From Vibrio plantisponsor (GTDB lineage: Bacteria > Pseudomonadota > Gammaproteobacteria > Enterobacterales > Vibrionaceae): a stretch of DNA of 64,000 nt. The stretch spans positions 1 to 64,000 of the forward strand of contig NZ_JABEQC010000008.1 in the NCBI RefSeq assembly GCF_013041605.1. The letters are read 5' to 3'. Under the pieces are notes generated by a model. The model ran no database searches. It saw only the letters and a list, made by a program, of their open reading frames with translations, and was not told the DNA's origin. Within the stretch, counting starts at the first letter, position 1; every line of letters starts with the position of its first letter. Below are positions 26,189 to 35,091 of the stretch, piece by piece. Made by a program: the position numbers and the translations under genes.

Positions 26189-27262
26189 TTATCCTTTCAG
26201 GCGGTTCTCGAGAAACGGAGCCAGCTCTTTGTGAGCCTTACGCAATAGTGCCTCAGTTGTATCCCAATTAATACATGCGTCTGTAATAGAAACGCCGTAC
26301 TTCATCTCACAAATTGGCAGATCCGAAGACTGGTTACCTTCATTAATGTGGCTTTCGATCATCAAGCCAATAATTGAGCGGTTACCTTCACGAATTTGAT
26401 GGATGGCGTCTTCGGCTACCAGCGGCTGACGGCGGTAATCTTTGCGTGAGTTGGCGTGGCTACAGTCGATCATCAGAGCCGCATCTAGGCCCACTTTAGC
26501 TAAATCTTCTTCACACTCAGCCACCGACACTGAATCGTAGTTGGTTTGCTTACCGCCACGCAGAATCACGTGACCATTACCATTACCTTGAGTTGTCAAC
26601 AGTGCCACTTGTCCTTCACGGTTGATCCCCATGAAGCGGTGGCTTGATGATGCAGCTTGCATCGCGTTAATTGCGGTAGAAAGGCTGCCATCGGTACCAT
26701 TTTTAAAACCGATCGGCATTGAAAGACCACTCGCCATTTCGCGGTGAGTTTGAGATTCCGTGGTACGCGCACCAATTGCAGCCCAGCTAAAGGTATCCGC
26801 TAGGTATTGAGGGCTGATAGGATCAAGCGCTTCTGTCGCCAGAGGGATATTAATTTCCGCCAGATCCACCAGCAGCTCACGCCCCACATGCAAACCATGT
26901 TCAATATCGAAAGTGCCATCCAGATGCGGATCGTTAATCAAGCCTTTCCAGCCAACCGTAGTACGAGGTTTTTCAAAGTAAACACGCATCACAATGTAAA
27001 GCTGATCTTTCAGCTCTTCTGACAGGGTTTTCAAACGCTTGGCGTACTCTTTTGCTGCTTCAACATCATGGATAGAACAAGGTCCACAAACTACAAGTAA
27101 GCGGTGATCGCGTTTATGAATAATATCTGCGATAGTCTGACGAGATTCACGGATGAAACGACGGCTATCATCACTTAAAGGTAATTTCGCTTTTAGCGCG
27201 TCTGGTGTGATCAATACCTGTTCATCAATAATATTGATATCACTTAATTCACTTTTCTTCAT
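26189..27262 (-). CDS. aroF: DAHP synthase (AroF type, probably Tyr-sensitive)
   Basis: 357 residues, class I 3-deoxy-D-arabino-heptulosonate-7-phosphate synthase (LLVVCGPCSIHD, GLINDPHLDGTFDIEHG, ATEALDPISPQY, GARTTESQTHREMASG). It condenses phosphoenolpyruvate and erythrose-4-phosphate, the first step of the shikimate pathway. It heads the aroF-tyrA operon, an arrangement that in E. coli carries the tyrosine-inhibited isozyme. Three TyrR boxes upstream support tyrosine repression. The isozyme's inhibitor specificity is inferred from context, not seen. Confidence 0.93.
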   Translation of the reverse strand: MKKSELSDINIIDEQVLITPDALKAKLPLSDDSRRFIRESRQTIADIIHKRDHRLLVVCGPCSIHDVEAAKEYAKRLKTLSEELKDQLYIVMRVYFEKPRTTVGWKGLINDPHLDGTFDIEHGLHVGRELLVDLAEINIPLATEALDPISPQYLADTFSWAAIGARTTESQTHREMASGLSMPIGFKNGTDGSLSTAINAMQAASSSHRFMGINREGQVALLTTQGNGNGHVILRGGKQTNYDSVSVAECEEDLAKVGLDAALMIDCSHANSRKDYRRQPLVAEDAIHQIREGNRSIIGLMIESHINEGNQSSDLPICEMKYGVSITDACINWDTTEALLRKAHKELAPFLENRLKG

Positions 27263-27271
27263 CTCATCACC

Positions 27272-27396
27272 TGTATTAAAAAATTTACACTAAACTTATA
27301 CACTGAAGCTCAAACTCAATAGAACACAACTTATCAGGCTATAAAAAGATTTCAAGTGTAAATTTATAAAAACACACATGTATAAAAATATTTACA
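27272..27396. promoter_or_regulatory. Three TyrR boxes controlling aroF-tyrA
   Basis: Sites of the TyrR form TGTAAA-N6-TTTACA: TGTATTAAAAAATTTACA (27272-27289), TGTAAATTTATAAAAACA (27357-27374, weak right half) and TGTATAAAAATATTTACA (27379-27396). The last two are adjacent, a weak/strong pair as in E. coli aroF. The first lies just 9 bp before the aroF ATG. The A/T-rich context makes chance matches possible for the weak box. Confidence 0.7.
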
Positions 27397-27505
27397 CAAA
27401 TATAAATATAAGCTTTAAGTCACTGAATGCGATTAAATCGTGTTTTATTGTCGATAACTTTCATAAAATACCCTCATTCTTCAACATTTGCTTGCTGGCT
27501 GAACT

Positions 27506-29182
27506 ATGGATTTGATCCTTTCTTTATTACAACAGATGTGTGTCTACTTAGTTTTAGCTTACATGTTGAGTAAGACACCGCTATTTCTCCCGCTGCTTAA
27601 TATTTCCAGCCGTCTTGATCATAAATTAAGTGTCTATACCCTGTTTTCACTGTTCTGCATCATGGGAACCTATTTCGGTCTGCAAATTGATGATGCCATA
27701 GCCAATACTCGCGCAATCGGCGCAGTAATGGGTGGTCTATTCGGTGGTCCTGTGGTTGGTTTCTTCGTTGGCCTAACAGGCGGCATTCACCGCTACACTC
27801 TAGGCGGGTTTACCGATTTAGCCTGTGCTATTTCCACAACGGCGGAAGGTCTCATCGGCGGGTTACTGCACACTTACCTGCTCAGAAACAGTAAAGGGCG
27901 ACTGGTTTTCAGCCCTAGTATCGTTTTTGCTGTCACTCTGTTTGCCGAAATTGTTCAAATGCTGCTGATTTTACTTGTAGCTAAACCGTTTGATGAAGCG
28001 TACGACCTTGTCTCCACCATTGCAGCGCCGATGATCATTGCCAACTCAGTAGGTGCAGCGCTGTTTATGAGTATTCTGCAAGACAGAAAAACCATATTTG
28101 AAGAGTATTCGGCGACCTTTTCTCGTCGTGCTTTAAACATCGCTGAACGCTCTGTCGGTATTCTTGCTCAAGGCTTTAACCCTAAAAATGCAGACAAAAT
28201 TGCCCGCATCGTTTACGAACTCACTAACGTTGGCGCAGTCTCCATTACCGATAGAGAAAAAATTCTCGCTTTCGTTGGCATTGGCGATGATCACCACAAA
28301 CCCAATACTCCGATATCTTCTCAAAGTACGCTTGATGCGATTTCAGGAAACGCCATTATCTATCTCGATGGCAAAGAGCAGCCTTACCAATGTTCGTTAT
28401 CACCAACCTGTAAGCTAGGATCTGCGTTAATTATTCCACTGAGAGCAGGTGACAGAGTGATTGGCACCATTAAGCTGTACGAACCGAAGCGCAAGCTGTT
28501 TTCGACTATCAATATGTCGATGGCACAAGGTATTGCTCAGTTACTTTCCAGTCAGATTCTGTATGGCGAGTATCAGCAGAAACAAATCCTGCTCTCAAGA
28601 GCTGAGATTAAGCTGTTACAAGCTCAGATTAACCCTCACTTTCTGTTTAACGCTCTCAATACCATTAGTGCCGTTATCCGCAGAGATCCGACAAAAGCAC
28701 GCGAATTAATTCAGCACCTATCGCAGTTTTTCCGCAGTAACTTGAAGCAGAATATCGAAACCGTGACACTCCGCGACGAGATCGCTCATGTCAACGCATA
28801 CCTGACGATAGAAAAAGCCCGTTTCAGTGACCGCCTCGATGTTGAGATCGATATCGATAACTCATTATTGGAACGTAATGTGCCGACTTTCACCTTACAA
28901 CCTTTGGTGGAGAACGCGATCAAACATGGTACGTCCAATCTGCTTGAAGATGGCAAAGTTCGTATATACAGCGAACCAGTGGAAAGCGGCTACCGAGTAG
29001 TGGTTGAGGACAATGCTGGCAGCTATCAACCACCAAGTGATGATCATGATGGGCTGGGTATGCAGATAGTGGCGAAACGGCTAACCAATAAATTCGGTGA
29101 CAACTCCGCACTGAAAATCGAAGTTGAACCGGGCCAATACACACGAATGAGCTTCCTCATTCCTAATCTAGAAAATTCTTAA
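27506..29182 (+). CDS. LytS/BtsS-type sensor histidine kinase
   Basis: 558 residues. An N-terminal 5TM-5TMR_LYT membrane domain (about 1-195) leads into a GAF-like domain (about 220-350), then a His_kinase domain with QINPHFLFN (phospho-acceptor His near residue 377) and a HATPase_c domain (PLVENAIKHG, GLGMQIV). It is paired with the LytTR regulator 26 bp downstream. E. coli BtsS, of the same architecture, senses pyruvate; the LytTR-type array in front of the cstA-like gene at 35092 points the same way. Cell-wall autolysis (Staphylococcus LytS) is the other family association. Confidence 0.88.
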   Translation: MDLILSLLQQMCVYLVLAYMLSKTPLFLPLLNISSRLDHKLSVYTLFSLFCIMGTYFGLQIDDAIANTRAIGAVMGGLFGGPVVGFFVGLTGGIHRYTLGGFTDLACAISTTAEGLIGGLLHTYLLRNSKGRLVFSPSIVFAVTLFAEIVQMLLILLVAKPFDEAYDLVSTIAAPMIIANSVGAALFMSILQDRKTIFEEYSATFSRRALNIAERSVGILAQGFNPKNADKIARIVYELTNVGAVSITDREKILAFVGIGDDHHKPNTPISSQSTLDAISGNAIIYLDGKEQPYQCSLSPTCKLGSALIIPLRAGDRVIGTIKLYEPKRKLFSTINMSMAQGIAQLLSSQILYGEYQQKQILLSRAEIKLLQAQINPHFLFNALNTISAVIRRDPTKARELIQHLSQFFRSNLKQNIETVTLRDEIAHVNAYLTIEKARFSDRLDVEIDIDNSLLERNVPTFTLQPLVENAIKHGTSNLLEDGKVRIYSEPVESGYRVVVEDNAGSYQPPSDDHDGLGMQIVAKRLTNKFGDNSALKIEVEPGQYTRMSFLIPNLENS

Positions 29183-29208
29183 TTTAGAAAAGAAGTAAGG
29201 GTTTAGAA

Positions 29209-29925
29209 ATGCTTTCAGCACTTGTGATTGACGACGAACTATTCGCGCGTGAAGAACTGATGGAATTGCTTGAAGAAAGTGGCGAAATCAACGTAATTGG
29301 CCAAGCGAACAACGCGATTGAAGGTCTTAAAAAAATAAACCAACTCAAACCCGATGTTGTCTTTCTCGATATTCAAATGCCACAGATCACTGGTATTGAA
29401 ATGTTGAGCATGCTCGATCCAGAAACCATGCCCAAGGTTGTGTTTGTCACCGCCTATGACCAATATGCGTTACAGGCATTTGAAGACAATGCGTTTGACT
29501 ACTTACTTAAACCGATTGAAATTGCGCGCTTGAATAAGACCATCCAACGCCTACAGCGTAGCACAACACAGAAACAGGACTACTCTTCGATTGCGCCAAC
29601 TATGCTCGACCAAGTACCTTGTATCGGTTTGAACCGTATTATGATCATTCCTACCACAGAGGTGGAATACGCGTTTACTGATATCAGCGGCGTACATGTT
29701 CAAACCCATAACCAAAGAGCCACCAGCCAGCTTACGCTTAAGGTTCTGGAAGAGAAAACTCAGCTTCTGCGCTGTCATCGCCAGTATTTAATTAATCTCA
29801 AAGCGATTAAAGAGATAAAGCTGCTTGAAAATGGTTTAGCGGAAATAATTACCCGTTCAGAACATAAAGTACCGGTCAGCCGTCGCTACCTGAAAGAACT
29901 GAAAGAAAAACTCGGATTTCATTAA
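29209..29925 (+). CDS. LytTR-family response regulator (BtsR/YehT-like)
   Basis: 238 residues. A receiver domain (1-120; phospho-acceptor D54 in VVFLDIQMP, switch/Lys region LLKPIE) is followed by a LytTR DNA-binding domain (about 135-236; LRCHRQYLINLKAI, VPVSRRYLKELK). LytTR proteins bind direct repeats. Five copies of ACCRCTYA-type repeats lie upstream of the CstA-family gene at 35092, about 5 kb away. Predicted to be phosphorylated by the kinase encoded immediately upstream. Confidence 0.9.
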   Translation: MLSALVIDDELFAREELMELLEESGEINVIGQANNAIEGLKKINQLKPDVVFLDIQMPQITGIEMLSMLDPETMPKVVFVTAYDQYALQAFEDNAFDYLLKPIEIARLNKTIQRLQRSTTQKQDYSSIAPTMLDQVPCIGLNRIMIIPTTEVEYAFTDISGVHVQTHNQRATSQLTLKVLEEKTQLLRCHRQYLINLKAIKEIKLLENGLAEIITRSEHKVPVSRRYLKELKEKLGFH

Positions 29926-29952
29926 AAAAGGCTCCTTATGGAGCCTTTTTTT
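29924..29952. terminator. Bidirectional terminator between LytTR regulator and nagZ
   Basis: GGCTCC/GGAGCC stem (29930-29935, 29940-29945) with six A before and seven T after. Confidence 0.9.
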
Positions 29953-29973
29953 GCCGCACTTATCGCATGCAAA

Positions 29974-30963
29974 TTAGCTGTGCTGTTCTATGATTCGTTG
30001 CATCGCCGAAACCGCTTGTTTCCACTCCTGCATCGCTTTTAAGTCTTGATAGCTAAAGTTTTGCTTCTTCAGTAACTGATGTGCTTGAGGAACGTCAACA
30101 ATCGCCAAATTGTCCAGCACTTCAACCGCAGCTTCACGCTTATTGCACATCAGAATCATGTCACACCCTGCATCCAGCGCTTGTTGTGAACGCTCTGCTG
30201 GCGATCCCATGATTGCCGCGCCTTCCATGCTTAAATCGTCAGAGAAGACAATGCCTTTAAAGCCCATCTCTTGGCGCAATACCTTTTTCAACCAATAAGG
30301 AGAACCACTGGCAGGCTGATCATCAAAATGCGGGTAAATAACGTGAGCAGGCATCATAGCATCAAGAATATCTGCCTCAATCTGCGCTTTAAAAATCGAG
30401 ATATCATCACTGATGACTTCACGCTCATCGTAAGGGGTTTCTAGATGAGAATCTGCAATCACCGCGCCATGGCCAGGAAAGTGTTTTCCTGTTGTTGCCA
30501 TCCCTACCGACTTCATTCCCTGCATAAAGGCACTGCTGTATTTCAACACAGTCGAAACATCATCACCGAACGCACGGTTGCCAATTGCGCGACATTCAAA
30601 GCCTTTATCTAGTACCGGCGCAAAGCTCAAATCGACATCGTGAGAAATGAGCTCCGCAGCCATCAGCCATCCGCCTTGCTTTGCCAGCTCAACGCCGTTC
30701 TCACTCTTTGCATACAACTGAGCGGCAGGAATCTTACTAAAACCTTCGCGAAAACGCTGAACTCGGCCGCCTTCCTGATCAACACCAATCAAGATAGGAC
30801 GCTTTGCCGCTTGGCGAATCGCTTTGTTTAACGCCAACAACTGTTGGTTATCATGATAATTGCGAGCAAACAATATGACGCCACCAACCGTAGGGTGCTG
30901 CAAAATCTCGCGATCTTCTGCGGTTAATTCATAGCCTTCCACATCAAGCCATAACGGTCCCAT
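29974..30963 (-). CDS. nagZ: Beta-N-acetylhexosaminidase NagZ
   Basis: 329 residues of glycoside hydrolase family 3 ([48 protein letters not shown] with the nucleophile Asp). It cleaves GlcNAc from anhydro-muropeptides in the cytosol during peptidoglycan recycling, producing the anhMurNAc peptides that induce AmpC in some species. The ATG at 30963 has AGGAG upstream and matches the E. coli start; an in-frame TTG at 30981 is rejected. Divergent from anmK, the next recycling step. Confidence 0.95.
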   Translation of the reverse strand: MGPLWLDVEGYELTAEDREILQHPTVGGVILFARNYHDNQQLLALNKAIRQAAKRPILIGVDQEGGRVQRFREGFSKIPAAQLYAKSENGVELAKQGGWLMAAELISHDVDLSFAPVLDKGFECRAIGNRAFGDDVSTVLKYSSAFMQGMKSVGMATTGKHFPGHGAVIADSHLETPYDEREVISDDISIFKAQIEADILDAMMPAHVIYPHFDDQPASGSPYWLKKVLRQEMGFKGIVFSDDLSMEGAAIMGSPAERSQQALDAGCDMILMCNKREAAVEVLDNLAIVDVPQAHQLLKKQNFSYQDLKAMQEWKQAVSAMQRIIEQHS

Positions 30964-31062
30964 TATTTCTCCTAATTTCAAAATTTGTCACTGCGGGTGA
31001 GGTTATTCAGTTTATTTTTCAATTACAATGAGTTTGTTTAGATCTGACGGTGAGATTACATA

Positions 31063-32175
31063 ATGAGTGAGCGTGAACTGTACATAGGAATTATGTCTGG
31101 AACGAGTCTGGATGGCGTGGATACCGCTTTGGTGGCGATACAAGACGATAAAATAGAACTCATCGACCACGATTTCTTTCCTTTTCCCTCTGAGCTCAAA
31201 TCGCGCGTTTTGAATATTTGTATTGGTCAGGCAACCCATTTACCTGAAATTGGCGAGATCGATCATGAGCTTGGTCACCTGTTTGCTGATGCTGCATTGG
31301 CTCTGGTTGAGAAATCGAACATTGATAAACAACAGATTCGCGCCATTGGCAGCCATGGACAAACCGTTTTCCACCAGCCTAATGGAGCCAAGCCATTTAC
31401 GATGCAACTCGCTGACAGCAACATCATCGCAGCTAAAACGGGCATTACCACCGTTGCCGATTTCAGACGTAAAGATATGGCATTAGGCGGTCAAGGAGCT
31501 CCTTTGGTTCCTGCTTTTCACCACACGATTTTCCAAGTCAAAGACTCCAGTGTTGTAGTACTCAACATTGGTGGCATCTCTAATATCTCGGTACTTAAAC
31601 CTAACGGTGAAGTGGTTGGCTATGACACAGGTCCGGGCAACATGTTGATGGATGCTTGGTGCCAAGTGAACTGGAATGAGGGTTACGACAAAGACGCAAC
31701 TAGAGCTAAACAAGGCAAAGTTCTACCTGAGTTGCTCTCACGTTTTTGTCACGAGCCCTATTTGTCTGAACCCGCTCCGAAAAGCACAGGGCGTGAGCTG
31801 TTTAACATGCCTTGGTTAGAGCAACATCTCCAAAACACCCATTACTCACCGGAAGACGTTCTTCGTACTTTGTGTGAATTTACCGCTGTGACTATCTGCG
31901 AAGAAGTGGCCAAGTTCGCGATTGGATCACAACCCGAGTTGTTAGTCTGTGGCGGCGGCGCACAAAACCCTCTGCTGATGGAAAGAATCCAATCTCTTCT
32001 GCCAAATTGGGGCGTTGCTCCAACGATTAGCAAAGGAGTAGACAGTGACTATATGGAAGCCATAGCCTTTGCTTGGCTTGCCCAGCGCAGAATGCATAAT
32101 TTGCCAAGTAATTTGCCTGCAGTTACTGGTGCCTCTCGCCTTGCAAGCTTAGGCGTCGTATACTTTTCGAATTAA
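31063..32175 (+). CDS. anmK: Anhydro-N-acetylmuramic acid kinase AnmK
   Basis: 370 residues of the AnmK family (GIMSGTSLDGVDTALV phosphate-binding start, GSHGQTVFH, NIGGISNIS, YDTGPGNMLMD, VCGGGAQN). It cleaves and phosphorylates 1,6-anhydroMurNAc to MurNAc-6-phosphate, the substrate of the etherase MurQ. No full-length murQ follows; instead there is a 107-residue protein that resembles only the MurQ C-terminal domain. Confidence 0.95.
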   Translation: MSERELYIGIMSGTSLDGVDTALVAIQDDKIELIDHDFFPFPSELKSRVLNICIGQATHLPEIGEIDHELGHLFADAALALVEKSNIDKQQIRAIGSHGQTVFHQPNGAKPFTMQLADSNIIAAKTGITTVADFRRKDMALGGQGAPLVPAFHHTIFQVKDSSVVVLNIGGISNISVLKPNGEVVGYDTGPGNMLMDAWCQVNWNEGYDKDATRAKQGKVLPELLSRFCHEPYLSEPAPKSTGRELFNMPWLEQHLQNTHYSPEDVLRTLCEFTAVTICEEVAKFAIGSQPELLVCGGGAQNPLLMERIQSLLPNWGVAPTISKGVDSDYMEAIAFAWLAQRRMHNLPSNLPAVTGASRLASLGVVYFSN

Positions 32176-32237
32176 TATTCGAACTCAAAAATAGCAGTAA
32201 CCATCACGGCTTAAATTAGAGGTTATTGAGGTGATTC

Positions 32238-32561
32238 ATGGCTAACGACGCACTTTTATCCGCGCTTTCTCATATTGTGTCAAAAGAACAAGAGCTCAAT
32301 GATTTAGAGCAGCATTTTCAGTCTCCAAAACCTCACCACAAAGCTGAAAATGAACAAGAAAAATTAAAAAAACGTGCCGTGCGAATCGTCATGCAAGCCA
32401 CAGACTGTGATACCCAAACCGCACAGTCATTGTTACAGGAATGCGGATATAGCGCCAAGGTAGCAATTTTGATGTTGCTGACGGGTGTTGATGCGGATCT
32501 GGCAAAAGAGAAGCTTTCTGAATCTGACGGTGTTCTGCACAAAGTAATCAAAGATCAGTAG
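32238..32561 (+). CDS. Free-standing MurQ C-terminal-like (UBA-like) small protein
   Basis: 107 residues. The N-terminal half is charged and probably helical or disordered (KEQELNDLEQHF, EKLKKRAVR). Residues about 45-105 (RAVRIVMQATDCD..LLQECGYSAKVAILMLLTGVDADLAKEKL) read like the small helical domain at the C-terminus of MurQ etherases (RAVRIV..T....A..LL....VK.AI.M..TG.D...A...L). The SIS catalytic domain is absent. It follows anmK by 62 bp with its own SD (GAGGT, spaced 7). Function unknown; it may be a regulator or adaptor of recycling. The homology is recalled, not searched. Confidence 0.7.
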   Translation: MANDALLSALSHIVSKEQELNDLEQHFQSPKPHHKAENEQEKLKKRAVRIVMQATDCDTQTAQSLLQECGYSAKVAILMLLTGVDADLAKEKLSESDGVLHKVIKDQ

Positions 32562-32587
32562 CAACTTGCTACTCTGAAGAATCGAAA

Positions 32588-32615
32588 GCGAGCCTAATAT
32601 TAGGCTCGCCTTTTA
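32588..32615. terminator. Terminator (perfect palindrome) after the MurQ-C-like gene
   Basis: The perfect 22-bp palindrome centred at 32598/32599 (GCGAGCCTAA and its complement) is followed by C-TTTT on the plus strand, with GAAAG on the other side. It separates converging genes. Confidence 0.75.
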
Positions 32616-32630
32616 TAGATGCTGTTCGTC

Positions 32631-34421
32631 CTAAGACTGGGCTTTAATCAGCGACACCACGGTTTCACCTTCTTTCGGCTCGAACGCATTGAGATCAGAG
32701 CAGATCTGCACTCTATTGCGAGCATCAACCAAGAAAAGCGGTAGCACATAACTCTCCTGATGTTTCTTCAAGTAATCATCATAAGTGAAGTTTTCGCTCA
32801 GTTTGGTGTGCTTGATCTCTCCACCCTGATTGATCAAACTTGCCAGTTTCTTATAGCTGACATCTGCACCCAGAAATGACAAACCATGGTACTCCTGCGC
32901 CACCACGTGTTTATCTTTGGTATTACCGTTGACCTTATCATGCAGGCAAAAAACGCGTTTCTCACCAAAGTCTGATAAGAACTGCATACACGCCATGATA
33001 TTAAAGTGTTTATCTGGGCTGAGGGCGACCACATGCCCGATACCAATTAAGTTCAGATATTCATCGGCATGGCTTGAAATCGGATTGCCATAATAGTTCT
33101 CCAACCCTGCCATTCTCGCTTGGCGGATATAGTCCCAGTTCGAATCGGTGAGCACCACACGACAATCGTACTTCATGATCGCCAAGCCTAACTGACGAGC
33201 CACATCGTTCGCGCCAATGATAAGAAAACCTTTAGGCGCTGGTTCTGCCACTTGTAGTGCTAATGCCATTGGTCGTGCCGTAGCGCTTTGCAAAACGACA
33301 GTACCGATAATCACCATAAAGGTTAGCGGCACCAGCAGCTCGGCTTCAGTCATACCAATAGAACTCAGCTTAATGGCAAACAATGACGAAATAGACGCAG
33401 CTACAATGCCTCGCGGCGCTACCCATGCAAGAAAGAGTTTTTCCTTGAACGCTAAATTGCTGCGTAAAGTGGAAAGCATAATAGACACAGGTCGGGAGAT
33501 AAGCTGCATAACAACAAACAGCAATAACGCACTCCAACCTAATGTCATAAAGTCACTCAATTGAATGCGCGCCGCCAACAAAATGAATAAACCTGTTATC
33601 AGTAAGATAGTCAGGTTCTCTTTAAAGTGCAGTATGTGGCGGATATTGACGTCTTTAGCATTGGCAAGCCACATGCCCATCACAGTCACTGTCAGTAAAC
33701 CGGACTCGGATTCTATGTGATTTGAGAGCGCAAAAATTCCCAGTACCACGCTCAGAACACCAAAAGGTTGGAGATATTCCGGTAACAGCCCTTTGCGTAA
33801 CACATAAGCGACTGCGGCTCCCGACAACACGCCAAACGCTAAGCCGACTGCGATGATAAGAGCAAAGACTTGCAGGCTATGAGCTTCACTGCTGGAGACA
33901 ATAAATTCATACACCATCACGACAAACAATGCGCCTAGAGGGTCAATCAGAATGCCCTCCCAGCGCAGTATGTTCGACAACCTTGTATTTGGTCTTACCG
34001 TCCTGAGCAGCGGAACAATAACGGTAGGTCCAGTCACCACAGTCAAACTGCCGAATAGAAACGCGAGCGTCCAATCAAACCCAAGTAACAGATGAGCCGC
34101 AACGGAAGTGATAGCCCAAGAAATCACAGCCCCAATGGAAACAATGCTCCATACGGTGTTACTGACTCCGCGTATCTCTTTGAAGTTAAGCGTTAAACTA
34201 CCTTCAAACAGAATAACGGCAACCGCTAACGAGACGAGTGGGAATAACAGTTCCCCCAACAATTGTTGAGGGATAAGAATGCCCGTGAGAGGACCTGCAA
34301 TAATGCCAGCAAGTAGTAAAAATAAAATTGCTGGTAAACGTAAGCGCCAAGCTAACCACTGACAAAACAGACCAACAACGCCGACACTGGCAAACACTAA
34401 TGCGAGTGATTCATCGTGCAT
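32631..34421 (-). CDS. Monovalent cation:proton antiporter with RCK (TrkA-N) domain
   Basis: 596 residues. About 12-13 hydrophobic helices of the CPA1/NhaP-type Na_H_Exchanger fold (residues 1-395; LTVVTGPTVIVPLLR and EGILIDPLGALFVV carry the conserved TGPT and D motifs). A cytosolic TrkA-N Rossmann domain (about 400-520; GFLIIGANDVARQLGLAIM) and a short TrkA-C-like tail follow. It exchanges Na+ or K+ for protons in the inner membrane; nucleotide binding at the RCK domain probably gates it. Which cation is transported cannot be told from the sequence. Confidence 0.85.
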   Translation of the reverse strand: MHDESLALVFASVGVVGLFCQWLAWRLRLPAILFLLLAGIIAGPLTGILIPQQLLGELLFPLVSLAVAVILFEGSLTLNFKEIRGVSNTVWSIVSIGAVISWAITSVAAHLLLGFDWTLAFLFGSLTVVTGPTVIVPLLRTVRPNTRLSNILRWEGILIDPLGALFVVMVYEFIVSSSEAHSLQVFALIIAVGLAFGVLSGAAVAYVLRKGLLPEYLQPFGVLSVVLGIFALSNHIESESGLLTVTVMGMWLANAKDVNIRHILHFKENLTILLITGLFILLAARIQLSDFMTLGWSALLLFVVMQLISRPVSIMLSTLRSNLAFKEKLFLAWVAPRGIVAASISSLFAIKLSSIGMTEAELLVPLTFMVIIGTVVLQSATARPMALALQVAEPAPKGFLIIGANDVARQLGLAIMKYDCRVVLTDSNWDYIRQARMAGLENYYGNPISSHADEYLNLIGIGHVVALSPDKHFNIMACMQFLSDFGEKRVFCLHDKVNGNTKDKHVVAQEYHGLSFLGADVSYKKLASLINQGGEIKHTKLSENFTYDDYLKKHQESYVLPLFLVDARNRVQICSDLNAFEPKEGETVVSLIKAQS

Positions 34422-34481
34422 AGTAGCACCTCAACATCCTGCAACTGACGAGTAATAAAAGGGGAAAGCAAAACATTTCAG

Positions 34482-34823
34482 TTAGTTATTGTACTCATTC
34501 CAGCCACGTTGCCATTCCATACGAAATCGCTGTGCTTGATCAGTTCCTTCACAAACACCTTCATAATACTGACCATTCACGCCAATCTGATAAGCGACGT
34601 TAGGATTGCAATACTCCGTGATGCCTTGCGAGTAGCCGTTTTCATAATCCGATTCTTGAACATCCCCAAGCTCTGACAATATTTTGTATGAACGCTGTGA
34701 ATGTCCAACCATGCCATCTTGATAGCCGATTTGATACCAGTTGCCCTCTTTTGCCAATTCGCTGTCCGTTGCCGCACACCCCAAAAGCCCTAAAACCATT
34801 ACCACTGTTATTGTTTTTTTCAT
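34482..34823 (-). CDS. DUF2799-type small lipoprotein
   Basis: 113 residues with a lipoprotein signal peptide (MKKTITVVMVLGLLGC, lipobox Cys16). Three short repeats of the form W/YQ-IGYQDGxxG, YENGYSQGITEYC and YQIGVNGQYYEGVC follow, as in DUF2799 proteins. There are two further Cys besides the lipidated one. The function is unknown; it would sit on the outer or inner membrane facing the periplasm. It is upstream of and co-directional with the antiporter gene. Confidence 0.75.
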   Translation of the reverse strand: MKKTITVVMVLGLLGCAATDSELAKEGNWYQIGYQDGMVGHSQRSYKILSELGDVQESDYENGYSQGITEYCNPNVAYQIGVNGQYYEGVCEGTDQAQRFRMEWQRGWNEYNN

Positions 34824-34867
34824 TATTTACCTTCAACTTAGCTAATAATCTTTAGCTCTTTAGGTAT

Positions 34868-35005
34868 ACCACTGATTGTGCATTCTTTCCTGCTAAATCC
34901 TCAAATCCATCAACAGAACCGCTTACTTTCTCTGACTGCCACTGAACAATATCAGAGACCGCTTATTTACTTCAGAAACCACTTAATTCTCTATTCGACC
35001 ACTCA
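34868..35005 (+). promoter_or_regulatory. LytTR-type operator array: five repeats at 20-bp period
   Basis: ACCGCTTA (34918), GCCACTGA (34938), ACCGCTTA (34958), ACCACTTA (34978) and ACCACTCA (34998) start exactly 20 bp apart. An outlying ACCACTGA lies at 34868. The consensus ACC[GA]CT[TC]A equals the published BtsR (YehT) site of E. coli, where two copies precede btsT. Two-turn phasing places all five on one face of the helix. A possible -10 TACTAT lies at 35041-35046. The likely regulator is the LytTR protein at 29209. Confidence 0.8.
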
Positions 35006-35091
35006 CTAGGAAAGCGAATGTTTCTAGCCTAGCAACCGTTTACTATGCAAATTGAGCTTATTTCATAATCCAATAACAAAGGACAATCGCT

